This document shows, piece after piece, positions 25,414 through 35,239 of a DNA stretch of 64,000 nucleotides. Made by a program: the position numbers and the translations under genes. The notes below the pieces were generated by a model. That model made no database searches, was not told the origin of the DNA, and was given only the letters and a program-made list of their open reading frames with translations. Position 1 is the first letter of the stretch. Each line of letters begins with the position of its first letter. Location of the stretch: positions 1 through 64,000 of the forward strand of contig CVSD01000004.1 of assembly GCA_001179885.1 (NCBI GenBank). The letters run 5' to 3'. This DNA comes from Candidatus Pelagibacter communis. GTDB lineage: Bacteria > Pseudomonadota > Alphaproteobacteria > Pelagibacterales > Pelagibacteraceae.

Positions 25414-26190
25414 TTTTTCATACTCTTTAGTAATCTGAAAATATATATCAGGCGATAAATTTTGGGGTCTTAAATTTAAATCAATTTCTAATTTATTTGC
25501 AATTTCTGTTTTACCATTAAATAGTTGATTAAATGGTTTTTTTAACATTTTTCTTCTTTGATTGAAAAAAATTCTAGTAACCGTTTCTAAGTTTTTAGGG
25601 TCTTTAAAATTATAGTAATCTTTTTTAGGTTTAAAAAATAATAAAGAACTATCGACTTTCGGTTTTGGGTAAAAACTATTAGGTTTAATATCACAGATTT
25701 TTTTAACATTTAATTTCCATTGAGTTAACACAGCCAATCTTCCATATTTAGCGGAATTAAAATTTGAAATAATTCTATCCGCAACTTCCTTTTGAAACAT
25801 CAGAATTAAACAATCAAACCAAAAGTTATTATCATCTAGATTTAAGATCCATTTACAAAGTATTTCCGTTGAAATATTGTAAGGAAGATTTCCAAATACA
25901 ATTAATTTTTCTTTAAAAATTTTTTTTTCATCAATATTTAACACATCATCATTAATAATTGTTACTTGTTCTTTGAATTTATTTTTTATGATAGATGTTA
26001 AATTTTCATCTTTTTCAATTAAAAAAACTTTTTTAGGATTATTTTTTAGAATAAAAGAAGTAAGATTTCCAGTTCCAGGACCTATCTCAAGAATTAATTT
26101 TTTTTCAATATTTGTTACTTGAATGATTTTTTCTAATATATTTTGATCAGTTAAAAAGTTCTGACCCAAACTTTTTTTTGCTTTAATCAC
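25408..26190 (-). CDS. rsmA: 16S rRNA (adenine1518/1519-N6)-dimethyltransferase
   Basis: Dimethylates two adenines in the 3'-terminal hairpin of 16S rRNA. The 260-residue protein starts at a GTG overlapping the pdxA stop (GTGA). It shows [11 protein letters not shown] (5-15), the SAM motif [10 protein letters not shown] (about 36-45), the NLPYNIS catalytic motif (about 98-104) and the [10 protein letters not shown] segment. It is the last gene of the LPS-assembly/pyridoxine run and converges on gmk. Confidence 0.95.
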   Translation of the reverse strand: MIKAKKSLGQNFLTDQNILEKIIQVTNIEKKLILEIGPGTGNLTSFILKNNPKKVFLIEKDENLTSIIKNKFKEQVTIINDDVLNIDEKKIFKEKLIVFGNLPYNISTEILCKWILNLDDNNFWFDCLILMFQKEVADRIISNFNSAKYGRLAVLTQWKLNVKKICDIKPNSFYPKPKVDSSLLFFKPKKDYYNFKDPKNLETVTRIFFNQRRKMLKKPFNQLFNGKTEIANKLEIDLNLRPQNLSPDIYFQITKEYEKL

Positions 26191-27155
26191 TTTTGTTTAT
26201 CTAAAAAAGTTAGAGCTTTAATTAAACTTTTTGGATTCGACAGGTTTTTTCCAACCATTTTTTCATTTGGTCCATGATCAGGAGAAATCCTTATAAATGG
26301 GAGGCCCAAAGTAATATTTATAGCATCATACTCAAATAATGTTTTCATAGGTGTTAGCACTTGATCATGATACATGCCCATTATCACATCAAATTTTTTT
26401 CTATTTTTTTCTAAAAAAATTGTGTCCGCCGCAAAAGGTCCAGAGACTTTATAGTTAGAATTAGACAAATTTTTGATTGCAGGTTTGATAATTTTTTCAT
26501 CTTCATTAAATAAATTTATACTTTCACAATGTGGATTTAACCCCGTTATTGCAATTCTGGGTTTTTTTTTAAAATATTGTTTAAAAAAACCATCAATTAA
26601 TTGAACTTTTTCAAAAATTAATTTTTTATTAATTTTTTTAGCTACCATTTTTAGTGGTAAATGAGTTGTTAAAGGACAAACTGACAACTTGCTATTATAA
26701 ATCAACATAGCAAATTTTTTTGATTTAGTTTTATTTGCTAGAAATTCTGTCACCCCTAAAAATTTTTTTTTTAAAAAAAATTTTTTGGAAATAGGTCCAT
26801 TAATAAATTTGTTTGAAATATTTTTTTGTAATATCTTTAGAGCTAGATCAAATGATTTATAAATATAATCATTAGATTTTGTAGAAATTTTTTCAAATGC
26901 TTTTGATTGATTATAGTTAATATCAATCAAATTAATATAATGATTATCTAACCTTCCTTTTTTTAAATTTAAAAAATTTATTAATCTAATTTTTCTTTTT
27001 ATCTTAAATTTTTTCATTTGGAGTTTTGCCAGTTTAAGAGAAGCAATTAAGACAAGAGGACTTTTATACTTTTTAAAAGACAATGCTTTAAAATAGATTT
27101 CAAAAAAAATACTGTTAGGCTCACCTGCTACAATTATGATTGGCTTATAAGTCAT
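26187..27155 (-). CDS. pdxA: PdxA-family 4-phosphohydroxy-threonine dehydrogenase, diverged
   Basis: PdxA oxidises 4-phosphohydroxy-L-threonine in pyridoxal phosphate synthesis. The 322-residue protein keeps the metal histidines in TTHLPLK (His165) and SPDHG and the MYHDQ and NITLGLPFIR segments. Several usually conserved positions differ: GEPNSIFFEI replaces GEPAGIGPE; FLGVTEF (Val135) replaces TGHTE, losing a substrate-binding His; and NPHCESINLF replaces NPHAGEGG. Gene order (surA-pdxA-rsmA) supports orthology. It is either a lineage variant or an enzyme with altered substrate. It overlaps surA by 11 nt. Confidence 0.85.
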   Translation of the reverse strand: MTYKPIIIVAGEPNSIFFEIYFKALSFKKYKSPLVLIASLKLAKLQMKKFKIKRKIRLINFLNLKKGRLDNHYINLIDINYNQSKAFEKISTKSNDYIYKSFDLALKILQKNISNKFINGPISKKFFLKKKFLGVTEFLANKTKSKKFAMLIYNSKLSVCPLTTHLPLKMVAKKINKKLIFEKVQLIDGFFKQYFKKKPRIAITGLNPHCESINLFNEDEKIIKPAIKNLSNSNYKVSGPFAADTIFLEKNRKKFDVIMGMYHDQVLTPMKTLFEYDAINITLGLPFIRISPDHGPNEKMVGKNLSNPKSLIKALTFLDKQK

Positions 27156-28089
27156 CTAAAATTAAATCTTTTTTAACCTTATTAAAGTATATATTAGAAA
27201 ATTGATTGAGTTGTTCGTTAGTTTTATATCTAACTATTTCTTTAACTTTTTCATCTAAATTAAATTTGATTTCATATTCTTTTATATCTTCAATTTTTAT
27301 AATTAAAAAACCTTGTGAGGTTCTTATTGGTTTAGAAATTTCACCAATTTTTAGAGTTTTGATTATATTTTTAATGTTATCATTTAAGTTATCTTCCTTA
27401 ACCCATCCAATTAAACCTCCAAGAGAAGCAGTATCAGAGATACTATGAATTAAAGCTGCATTCTTAAATCCCGTTTGTTCTATATCAAAAATAATTTTTT
27501 CATATTTTTTTTCAAATTCAGATTTTTGAGTTATAGTAAAAACTATTTCTGAAAGCGATAACTCTCTTTGCATCTTTTTTTGTTTATTTTTTAATAAATT
27601 CTTTTTAATCTTTTCCTTATTAATATTTACTTTTGAACTAAATTTTTGAAAAATTATATCATTCCAAATTAATTCGATTGCAATCTTTTCTTTGGCAACT
27701 TTAAGGTTTAAATTATTATTATTAATATAATTTTCAAAATCATCTATTGAACTCAAGCCTTTTCGTGAATATCTATCTATAATAAATTTTAAAAGAAATT
27801 TATCTGCAACTTTAATCTCCTTGACATATTTCATTATTTCAATTTTCTTTATCTTATCTTTTGTAATTGAATTTTTTGCAATTTCTATTAATTCTTCTTC
27901 ATTCAAATTGTTAACTTCTGGATTAAATACTTTTAGAAATTTTATTTCTTCATAAACATCAATTGAAGTAATTATCTCATTATTAATCTTAAATAATATT
28001 TTGTTTTCTAAAGCTTCTAAATTTACAATATTAAAAAATATTAATACAAAAATTGTAACCAAAAGTTTTACTTTTTTGTAAATATTCAT
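27145..28089 (-). CDS. surA: SurA-like periplasmic peptidyl-prolyl isomerase/chaperone
   Basis: SurA escorts outer-membrane proteins through the periplasm. The protein is 314 residues from the ATG at 28087-28089, after the lptD stop; a TTG at 28104 would intrude into lptD. A signal peptide covers about 1-27 (hydrophobic LLVTIFVLIFFNIV, then an EALEN cleavage region). The SurA N-terminal domain follows, and one parvulin domain (about 185-275) includes DTASLGGLIGWV and IRTSQGFLIIKI. It is shorter than E. coli SurA, which has two parvulin domains. It lies between lptD and pdxA, as is common. Confidence 0.88.
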   Translation of the reverse strand: MNIYKKVKLLVTIFVLIFFNIVNLEALENKILFKINNEIITSIDVYEEIKFLKVFNPEVNNLNEEELIEIAKNSITKDKIKKIEIMKYVKEIKVADKFLLKFIIDRYSRKGLSSIDDFENYINNNNLNLKVAKEKIAIELIWNDIIFQKFSSKVNINKEKIKKNLLKNKQKKMQRELSLSEIVFTITQKSEFEKKYEKIIFDIEQTGFKNAALIHSISDTASLGGLIGWVKEDNLNDNIKNIIKTLKIGEISKPIRTSQGFLIIKIEDIKEYEIKFNLDEKVKEIVRYKTNEQLNQFSNIYFNKVKKDLILDDL

Positions 28090-28093
28090 AAAA

Positions 28094-30526
28094 TTAATTT
28101 GCAACTTTTTGCTCTATAGATGTAAGGGGAATTAGTGTAATACTTAACATGAAATCTTCTGTTGGCTCTAAGTCTCTATCATTGTAGTACGTTTTGTTAT
28201 ATTTAATACCCGCAACTAGGCAATCATTTTTGTATTCATAGATTAGATCGTAATATTCAGTTAGATTTATTTCTCTATTTTTTCTTGTTCTAAATGAAAT
28301 AAAATTTTGATCATCAAAATTAAACGTTGTTTTGTTTTCTAAAACATTTGAGCTTCCAATAGCTCCATTTTCCTCAATATAATTAAAAGTAGTTATAAAA
28401 TTATTTTTTGAAATTGTTGTACCTAAAGAATTATATTGTACTTGATTTAAGTTACTATCAACTGAAAATTCATAATCTAAACTTATATTATCGTTAAAAC
28501 TATTAGTTAATTTACCAAAATAATTAGAATTTGTTTGGTCTAGAGTACTGTTGGATGGGATTTCATTATTTGATTTTGTTCTTAGCACAGTCGCTAATTT
28601 AAATTCAAAATATTTATTTATATTATTTATTTTTTCTTTTTTATAATCTATTCCCAAGGTAAGATTTTCTCCTGACTCAAGAGTATCAATTAAACCGAGT
28701 CTATCTATATTAAATATGTTGTCGTTATTTATCCTTCTGTTTTCATCATTGTAATTTTTCATATTAGATGGATTAACCCTTAAAGATAATTTTGGATTTA
28801 TAAAGTTAATGTAATTTTCGTCTATTTTACTAAGAGGAAAACTTGATTGTATTTCAAATATATTCATAATTTTTGTATGAGGACTGGCATCATATTCAAT
28901 ATTATTTTTTCCTGCCGTGATGGTATTTTTTAGATAGTAATTAAAGTTATTTTTAAAACCATTATTTGAGATTAAATCAAAGCTTTGAATAGTAAAATTA
29001 TTAATCATTCTTGATCTAAGATTATTTGTATTTTTTAAAACATTATCTCCTTGAGATAAAAAGTTAAATGAACCAAAATCACTATTCTCAAAAAAAGCTT
29101 TGGAAAAATTATAATATGGTAAAACATATTGGTACCTATCACTATTAGTTTTGGATAAGTCTTCATATGAGGTAAATCCTGTATTTAAAGCAAATTCCTC
29201 ATGTTCTAAATTCAACTCTATTTCAGATGTTAAAGTATCAAAATTTTCAGGCTTAAGTTCAGTATCGACAATATTGTTATCAAAAATTTTTAAATAAGTA
29301 TCATTATTTACTTTTTGAATGGAAATATTCAATGAACTTTCTATAAAATTTTCAAAATCTAAATTTGAGTTGTATTTTGTGAACAAATGAAAAAGTGTAT
29401 TTTTTTCATTAGTTGTTTTGGATTTATATCCATCAGTAATATTGAAGTCAGTGATGAAAAATGAATTTTTATTTTGTTGTCTATACTCATTTTGTAGCAT
29501 TAAAATATTTTTTCCAAAGAAAGTTGGTTTAAATGTTAAATCTTTATTATCTGAAAGTATGTGAAAGTATGGTACTTGAAGTGAAGAACCTAAGATGTTT
29601 GAATTGTTAAAGTGCGGCACCAATAAACCTGACTGTCTTTTTACCGTTGGCCCAGGATGAAAAAATTTTGGAAAATAAATTATAGGTATATCGTAAACTT
29701 TTACTAAGGCATTATCATAATTTATTTGTTTTTTATCTTTATCATAAGTTACTTTATCAGCTTGAATAGACCATGGTGGACATTTATCACTTTTTTTACA
29801 ACTAGTAAAAATACCCTTGTTAATTGTTGTGATTCCATTTTTGCTAGATGAAGAAATTCCTTTAAATCTTGGATCATTATTTTCATTACCAAAAATATCT
29901 TTTTTAAGACTAATATCAATATCTTGAGCAATATAACTTTGATCATTTAAGTTAAATATTGCTGATTTAAAAAAGTATTTATCACTGAAAGGTTGGTTGT
30001 ATTTTGTATTAATAAAAATCTCTTCACCTTTTAAAATTTCATTTTCAATAGAGTAGCTAAATTTTTTTACTTCAAAAAGTGTTTGATTTTTTTCATCAAT
30101 TATTGTTGTGTTATTATTAGAGCTTATAATTTTTTCATTTCTTAAAATTAAAATATTGTCTGTCTTAAAATTATAATCTGAATATATCAAAGAATTTGAA
30201 TCTCCTTTAATCTCAATTTTTTCAATATCTTTGTAGTAAACTATATTCTCCGAGGATATTTTATATTCATTCTTCCTATCATTAATCGTTATGTTTCCAT
30301 TTGCTTTAAGAATATTTTTTGTCTTGTCATATTCAAATTGATCGGCATTTATTGTTACTCCGTCATTTGTTGAAATTTGACCTCTTTTTTTTCCTATTAT
30401 CTTATTTCCATTTTCAAGAATTTCTATTTGAGTTATGTCAAAGTTTAGTTGATCATCACTAAATGTAGTGGATGAGATTAAATTACTTATAAGTATTATG
30501 ATTAGAATTGATATTTTATTTTGCAT
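28094..30526 (-). CDS. lptD: LptD, LPS-assembly outer-membrane protein
   Basis: The beta-barrel that inserts lipopolysaccharide into the outer leaflet. The 810-residue protein has a signal peptide (about 1-23) and an N-terminal OstA/jellyroll region (about 30-200). A plug-entry segment includes PIIYFPKFFHPGPTVKRQSG (about 285-304) and two cysteine pairs (TSCKKSDKCPP near 255). A long barrel follows, with alternating aromatic strands. Only part of the usual disulfide pattern is evident. It follows lptG with an 11-nt overlap. Confidence 0.92.
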   Translation of the reverse strand: MQNKISILIIILISNLISSTTFSDDQLNFDITQIEILENGNKIIGKKRGQISTNDGVTINADQFEYDKTKNILKANGNITINDRKNEYKISSENIVYYKDIEKIEIKGDSNSLIYSDYNFKTDNILILRNEKIISSNNNTTIIDEKNQTLFEVKKFSYSIENEILKGEEIFINTKYNQPFSDKYFFKSAIFNLNDQSYIAQDIDISLKKDIFGNENNDPRFKGISSSSKNGITTINKGIFTSCKKSDKCPPWSIQADKVTYDKDKKQINYDNALVKVYDIPIIYFPKFFHPGPTVKRQSGLLVPHFNNSNILGSSLQVPYFHILSDNKDLTFKPTFFGKNILMLQNEYRQQNKNSFFITDFNITDGYKSKTTNEKNTLFHLFTKYNSNLDFENFIESSLNISIQKVNNDTYLKIFDNNIVDTELKPENFDTLTSEIELNLEHEEFALNTGFTSYEDLSKTNSDRYQYVLPYYNFSKAFFENSDFGSFNFLSQGDNVLKNTNNLRSRMINNFTIQSFDLISNNGFKNNFNYYLKNTITAGKNNIEYDASPHTKIMNIFEIQSSFPLSKIDENYINFINPKLSLRVNPSNMKNYNDENRRINNDNIFNIDRLGLIDTLESGENLTLGIDYKKEKINNINKYFEFKLATVLRTKSNNEIPSNSTLDQTNSNYFGKLTNSFNDNISLDYEFSVDSNLNQVQYNSLGTTISKNNFITTFNYIEENGAIGSSNVLENKTTFNFDDQNFISFRTRKNREINLTEYYDLIYEYKNDCLVAGIKYNKTYYNDRDLEPTEDFMLSITLIPLTSIEQKVAN

Positions 30527-31589
30527 TTATATTTCTCATAAAAATCAAATTAATTAATGTAAAAATTAACAGAGGTATTAAAATTGAGGTATTTACGTTT
30601 ATCTTCTCAGAAGTTCCCAGTATTAAGAAGAAATTATTAATATAATAAATTATCACTGATAAAAAAAGACCTATTATTATTTTTAAATTTTTATTTTTAA
30701 AACTTTTCGTGTTCATCATAATTATTCCAGAAAATATAAACATTAAACAAAAATAAAATGGAAAGGTGATTAATTTTAATAATTGAAGGTCTATTTCAGT
30801 TAATGAATAATTTAGTTTTTTATAGTTTTTTCTCATTTCAATTAATTCAAAAAAGGAAAGAGAAGACATGTTTGAGAATAAACTTTGTATTATTTTATAG
30901 TCAAAATTTGTATTGAATTTAAGTTCATCTTCAATTTTTCTGTTATTTTGGACATAAATTTCAGCATTTTTAATAATCCATTCTTTATTTGTAATATCAA
31001 TTTTTTTTCCTTTAATATTTCTGATTATTTCATAATTTTTATCAAATTCAGAAATGTAAGCATCTAAAAGTTCGTTTTGATTAACTTTACCTGCATTAAT
31101 CATTAAAGTTTTTTCGTTAAATATATCTTTAATCCAAAGTCCGTTGTTTGTGATTACAGCAAGATATTTATTGTCTTCAGTATAATTAGATTTTAAGCCT
31201 AAATATAAATTTTTTAAGTTTGATGACAGATTATAAAAAATAGTGATTATCAAAATACCTATCAAAAAAGTTGCAAAAGTTACTATAGAAAAAATTTTTG
31301 AATTTTTAAGACCTGAATATTTAAATATATTCATTTCATTATTGGAAAATAAATTATTAAAAAAAAATTGAGTTGATATTAAAATTATAAATGGAAACAT
31401 TTCGAAGACAAAAATTGGAGTATTTATTAAAGACAGATAAAGAGGAAAAAAAGTATCAACTTCACTTTTTTTAAAAAATTCTAACTCAGAAAGTAAGTTA
31501 AGAACAAATATTAAACAAAAAAATACTAAAAAAACATTCAACAACGAAGTTAAATAATTTCTAATCAAAAATTGTGTATATGTTTTCAT
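30516..31589 (-). CDS. lptG: LptG, LPS export permease
   Basis: A 357-residue inner-membrane subunit of the LptB2FG transporter. Three N-terminal helices, a periplasmic beta-jellyroll (about 125-265, including NNGLWIKD) and three C-terminal helices match the YjgP/YjgQ fold. It starts 1 bp after lptF and overlaps lptD. The second position in the pair and the NNGLW segment favour LptG over LptF. Confidence 0.88.
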   Translation of the reverse strand: MKTYTQFLIRNYLTSLLNVFLVFFCLIFVLNLLSELEFFKKSEVDTFFPLYLSLINTPIFVFEMFPFIILISTQFFFNNLFSNNEMNIFKYSGLKNSKIFSIVTFATFLIGILIITIFYNLSSNLKNLYLGLKSNYTEDNKYLAVITNNGLWIKDIFNEKTLMINAGKVNQNELLDAYISEFDKNYEIIRNIKGKKIDITNKEWIIKNAEIYVQNNRKIEDELKFNTNFDYKIIQSLFSNMSSLSFFELIEMRKNYKKLNYSLTEIDLQLLKLITFPFYFCLMFIFSGIIMMNTKSFKNKNLKIIIGLFLSVIIYYINNFFLILGTSEKINVNTSILIPLLIFTLINLIFMRNINAK

Positions 31590-31590
31590 A

Positions 31591-32721
31591 TTAATATCTT
31601 GAGACTCTAAATTTGAAAAAATATATTAAATAAAGTATTGCAATTAAGAATACCGGAAATAAAAAAAATTTAATATTTTCAAAAAAATTTTCTTTAATAA
31701 GTCTTATTGTCATTTCTGAGGTGATTATTGTGATCAATCCAACCAAAAAAATTAAAATTTGATACCTTGAATAGTTTGAATTTTCTTTTGATTTAAAAAT
31801 TAATAATAAAGAAATTAATATTAAAACAGGAATATACATTGGTATAATAATTCTTTTATAAAGCTCTTTCAAAATATTATCAATATTATCTAATCTACAG
31901 TTTTCAATTTCAAAAGTATTGGCAAAATTAAAAAATTTCAGGTTCACTAAATTATGATAACATTTGACAAGATCTAATGTTGCAACTTCTTGTGTTTTTT
32001 TATAAGTAGTTGTATTATCATCAAAGTTGCTCAAGTTAAAATCTGTTTTTGAAAATTTAAAACTAGTTATTTTACCGTCATTCACACTTATAGTTTCACC
32101 TGAGTCTAGCTCAAGGAATTGATTATTTCCAATTTTTTTAAAACTACCTTTTTTTGCATAAGTAACTTGAAAATTATTACCTGATCCTTTTTTAAGATAT
32201 ATTTCCTCTAAATTTCCATTTTTATCTTTTGAGTTGCTATAAATAGTTAAATTTTTTACAGCGTCATTAAAAATTCTTGGTTTAATGAAACCTTCTAGAT
32301 AATTCACTGTTGAAGTTCTTAGAAAAGATCTAGCTAAATCTTGAGTTTTGGGAACAACTAATACTGTAAGAAACATTTGAAATAACATAATTAGAAATGA
32401 AAATTTTATAAAAAAATTTATTAATTCAATTTTATTTATTCCAAAATTCCAAAAAATAATTAATTCATTTTTTAATTCATACTTTGCAATAATGTATAAA
32501 AAGCTAAAAAATAAAACGAAGGGAATAAGTTTTGTTATTATTTTTGGAAAATTTAATAAGGAAAAATTTAAATAAACTAAATAATCTCTTCCACCCTCAA
32601 CGATTATATCTAGGAAATTTACTGCTTGAAATACCCAAATAATTATACCAAGGGAAAAAAGAGTTAAGAGAAAAAATACCAAACAATCTGATAATAATTT
32701 CCTAAATAATATTTTTTTCAT
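31591..32721 (-). CDS. lptF: LptF, LPS export permease
   Basis: A 376-residue partner of LptG with the same layout: helices at about 12-35, 50-75 and 95-125, a periplasmic jellyroll (about 130-265), and C-terminal helices from about 285. It is the first gene of the minus-strand envelope run lptF-lptG-lptD-surA-pdxA-rsmA. Its ATG (32719-32721) faces pepA across about 83 bp. Confidence 0.88.
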   Translation of the reverse strand: MKKILFRKLLSDCLVFFLLTLFSLGIIIWVFQAVNFLDIIVEGGRDYLVYLNFSLLNFPKIITKLIPFVLFFSFLYIIAKYELKNELIIFWNFGINKIELINFFIKFSFLIMLFQMFLTVLVVPKTQDLARSFLRTSTVNYLEGFIKPRIFNDAVKNLTIYSNSKDKNGNLEEIYLKKGSGNNFQVTYAKKGSFKKIGNNQFLELDSGETISVNDGKITSFKFSKTDFNLSNFDDNTTTYKKTQEVATLDLVKCYHNLVNLKFFNFANTFEIENCRLDNIDNILKELYKRIIIPMYIPVLILISLLLIFKSKENSNYSRYQILIFLVGLITIITSEMTIRLIKENFFENIKFFLFPVFLIAILYLIYFFKFRVSRY

Positions 32722-32804
32722 TGAAATCTATCAAAATTATACTTATATATTTTCAACTATTAGTTTACAATTTAAATACAACCCAAAGTACATATATATT
32801 TGAA

Positions 32805-34274
32805 ATGTCAATAAAAATAAGGTTAAAAAACAGTTTAAACGAAAAAAAAGTAAAAAATCACGTTTTTTTTACCAATCAAGATTTTAAGATTAATGGTTTG
32901 AGCAAACTGCCTATATTCAAAATATCCAATATTGTAAATAAGACTATTAACTCAAATAGAATAGATAAAAAAAACTTCTTATCATTCAATATTAACCCTT
33001 CTCAAAAAATAATATTAATTAAAATTGAGAATAATCAATCTTCTATCGATGTTGAGAAAATTGGTGCAGATTTCTACAGCTATTTAAAATCTAATTCATT
33101 TTTGAAATCAACATTTTATGAAATCAATATAAGAAATACTAATTCAAATAATCAATATTTTTTTGATGAATTTATTCATGGTCTAGAGTTAAAGTCTTAT
33201 GAATTCAATAAATATAAATCTCAAAAAGAAAATAAAATATTTGAAATAGATGTTATTAATAAAAGTAAATCTTTTAAATTAAATAAAAATAAGAGATTTG
33301 GGTCTTTAATTGAGGGAATTAATTATACAAAAGATCTTGTTTCTGAGCCTGGGAACATCTTACATCCAGATGAATATGCAAAAAGACTCTTAAAACTAAA
33401 AAAATTTGGTTTAAAAGTAGATGTTTATAATAAAGCAAAATTAAAGAAACTTGGAATGAATGCATTACTAGGAGTTGGCCAAGGAAGTATTAGAGGATCA
33501 TATTTAGTAACATTAGAATGGCGTGGAAATAAATCTAAAAAAAACCCATTAGCTTTTGTAGGGAAGGGAGTATGTTTTGACACTGGAGGTATTTCTCTAA
33601 AACCAGCAAAATTTATGGAAGATATGACTTATGACATGGCAGGTTCAGCAGTTGTGGTGGGACTAATGAAAAATCTTGCATTAAGAAAAGCAAAAATAAA
33701 TGCTGTTGGTGTAGTTGGCTTAGTAGAAAATATGCCAGGAGGTAATGCACAAAGACCAGGTGATATTGTTAAATCTTATAGTGGCAAAACAATAGAAGTT
33801 TTAAATACAGATGCTGAAGGTAGATTAGTTTTAGCAGATGCTCTTACCTTTACTGAACAAAAATTTAAACCAGAGTTTATTGTTGATCTAGCAACATTGA
33901 CTGGTGCAATTATTGTTTCTTTAGGTTCTGAATATGCAGGTTTATTTTCTAACAATGATAAATTATCTAAGCAACTTTTAGATTCAGGTCAAAAAGTTGA
34001 GGAAAAAGTTTGGAGAATGCCTCTCCATAAAAATTATGACAAACTAATAAATTCTAAAAATGCTGATATGCAAAATATAAACTATGTTGGTGGAGCAGGT
34101 TCAACTACTGCTGCTCAGTTTTTACAGAGATTCATTTTAAAAAAAACACCATGGGCTCATCTTGATATAGCTGGGATGGCTTTTTCAAAGTATGGAGGAG
34201 CATTAAATTCTGGTGGCGCTACTGGATTTGGAGTGAGATTATTAAATAAACTAATAGAGGATCATTATGAGTAA
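32805..34274 (+). CDS. pepA: Leucyl aminopeptidase (M17)
   Basis: A cytosolic two-metal aminopeptidase of about 489 residues from the ATG at 32805. A reading from a TTG at 32721 adds 28 residues with no similarity to the family and touches the lptF start, so I reject it. The M17 signatures are present: GKGVCFDTGGISLKPAKFM (metal/catalytic Lys), the DMAGSAVV segment, and VLNTDAEGRLVLADAL. The N-terminal domain is AT-biased and poorly conserved. It overlaps ndk by 8 nt. Confidence 0.93.
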   Translation: MSIKIRLKNSLNEKKVKNHVFFTNQDFKINGLSKLPIFKISNIVNKTINSNRIDKKNFLSFNINPSQKIILIKIENNQSSIDVEKIGADFYSYLKSNSFLKSTFYEINIRNTNSNNQYFFDEFIHGLELKSYEFNKYKSQKENKIFEIDVINKSKSFKLNKNKRFGSLIEGINYTKDLVSEPGNILHPDEYAKRLLKLKKFGLKVDVYNKAKLKKLGMNALLGVGQGSIRGSYLVTLEWRGNKSKKNPLAFVGKGVCFDTGGISLKPAKFMEDMTYDMAGSAVVVGLMKNLALRKAKINAVGVVGLVENMPGGNAQRPGDIVKSYSGKTIEVLNTDAEGRLVLADALTFTEQKFKPEFIVDLATLTGAIIVSLGSEYAGLFSNNDKLSKQLLDSGQKVEEKVWRMPLHKNYDKLINSKNADMQNINYVGGAGSTTAAQFLQRFILKKTPWAHLDIAGMAFSKYGGALNSGGATGFGVRLLNKLIEDHYE

Positions 34275-34677
34275 CGCAGAGCAAACATTATCAATTATAA
34301 AACCAGATGCAGTAGAAAGAAATTTAGAAAATGAAATTAAACAAATGTTTAAAGATACTGGCTTTAAGATCGTAAAAGAAAAAAAAATACAAATAGAAAA
34401 ATCAGAAGCTGAGCTTTTTTATAAAGTTCATGAGACCAAACCATTTTATAATGATTTATGTTCATATCTTTCGTCAGGTCCAATAGTAGTAATGATACTT
34501 GAAAAAGAAAATGCAGTACTAGGAAATAGGGAGCTAATGGGAGCGACCAATCCTCAAGAAGCAAAAGAAGGCACTATTAGAAAAAAGTTTGGTATTTCAA
34601 TTGATAAAAATTCTGTTCATGGCTCAGATAGTGTTGAAAATGCTAAAATTGAAATAGATTTCTTTTTTAAAGATTAG
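34267..34677 (+). CDS. ndk: Nucleoside diphosphate kinase
   Basis: Balances NTP pools through a phosphohistidine intermediate. The 136-residue protein has TLSIIKPDAVERN (8-20), RELMGATNPQEA (about 86-97) and GSDSVENAKIEI with the catalytic His just before it (SVHGSDS). Length is typical. It overlaps pepA (8 nt) and the convergent purN (11 nt). Confidence 0.96.
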   Translation: MSNAEQTLSIIKPDAVERNLENEIKQMFKDTGFKIVKEKKIQIEKSEAELFYKVHETKPFYNDLCSYLSSGPIVVMILEKENAVLGNRELMGATNPQEAKEGTIRKKFGISIDKNSVHGSDSVENAKIEIDFFFKD

Positions 34678-35239
34678 TTAATATTTTCTTTAAAGCTTTT
34701 GGATACAATCTATGTTCCTGCTTTAATACTTTCCTTTTTAAAGAAACTGGATTATCTTTTTTTGAAACTCTTACTTTTTTTTGTAAAATTATTTTACCTG
34801 CATCTAATTTAGAATTTACATAATGGACTGTACAACCTGAAAATTTTTCCTTATTTTTAATTACACGTTCATGAGTATTTAAACCTTTGTATTTTGGTAA
34901 TAAAGAGGGATGAATATTCAAAATTTTACCTCTAAATTTTTTAATAAAATTTTTTGATAAAATTTTCATAAAACCTGCAAGGCATACTAAATCAATCTCA
35001 TTTATCTTTAATTCTCTAAGAATAATTTTTTCTGTGACTGACTTATTTCTAAAATTGTAAGTTTTCTTTTTTATATTAAACAATTTTGCAAATCTAAGAC
35101 CTTTTGCTTTGGTATTACTTGAGATAACTAGATTAATTTTTATAGGAGAATTTTTTAATAAAGAAAATTTTATAAGATTTTTAAGATTACTTCCTGTGCC
35201 TGATATAAAAACTGCAGTTTTTACTTTTTTTAAGACCAA
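34667..35239 (-). CDS. purN: Phosphoribosylglycinamide formyltransferase 1
   Basis: Third step of purine synthesis, using 10-formyl-THF. The 190-residue protein has FISGTGSNLKNLI (about 11-23), the CLAGFMKIL segment, the catalytic NIHPSLLPKYKG, and TVHYVNSKLDAG with the catalytic Asp. No in-frame ATG or GTG precedes the core; the TTG at 35237-35239, inside the end of purM, is the likely start. It converges on ndk with an 11-nt overlap. Confidence 0.93.
   Translation of the reverse strand: MVLKKVKTAVFISGTGSNLKNLIKFSLLKNSPIKINLVISSNTKAKGLRFAKLFNIKKKTYNFRNKSVTEKIILRELKINEIDLVCLAGFMKILSKNFIKKFRGKILNIHPSLLPKYKGLNTHERVIKNKEKFSGCTVHYVNSKLDAGKIILQKKVRVSKKDNPVSLKRKVLKQEHRLYPKALKKILTNL

Noticed and set aside
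32721-32804. 28-residue N-terminal extension of pepA from a TTG
   Set aside because: No similarity to M17 N-termini, it starts at the lptF start codon, and an ATG at 32805 fits the family.
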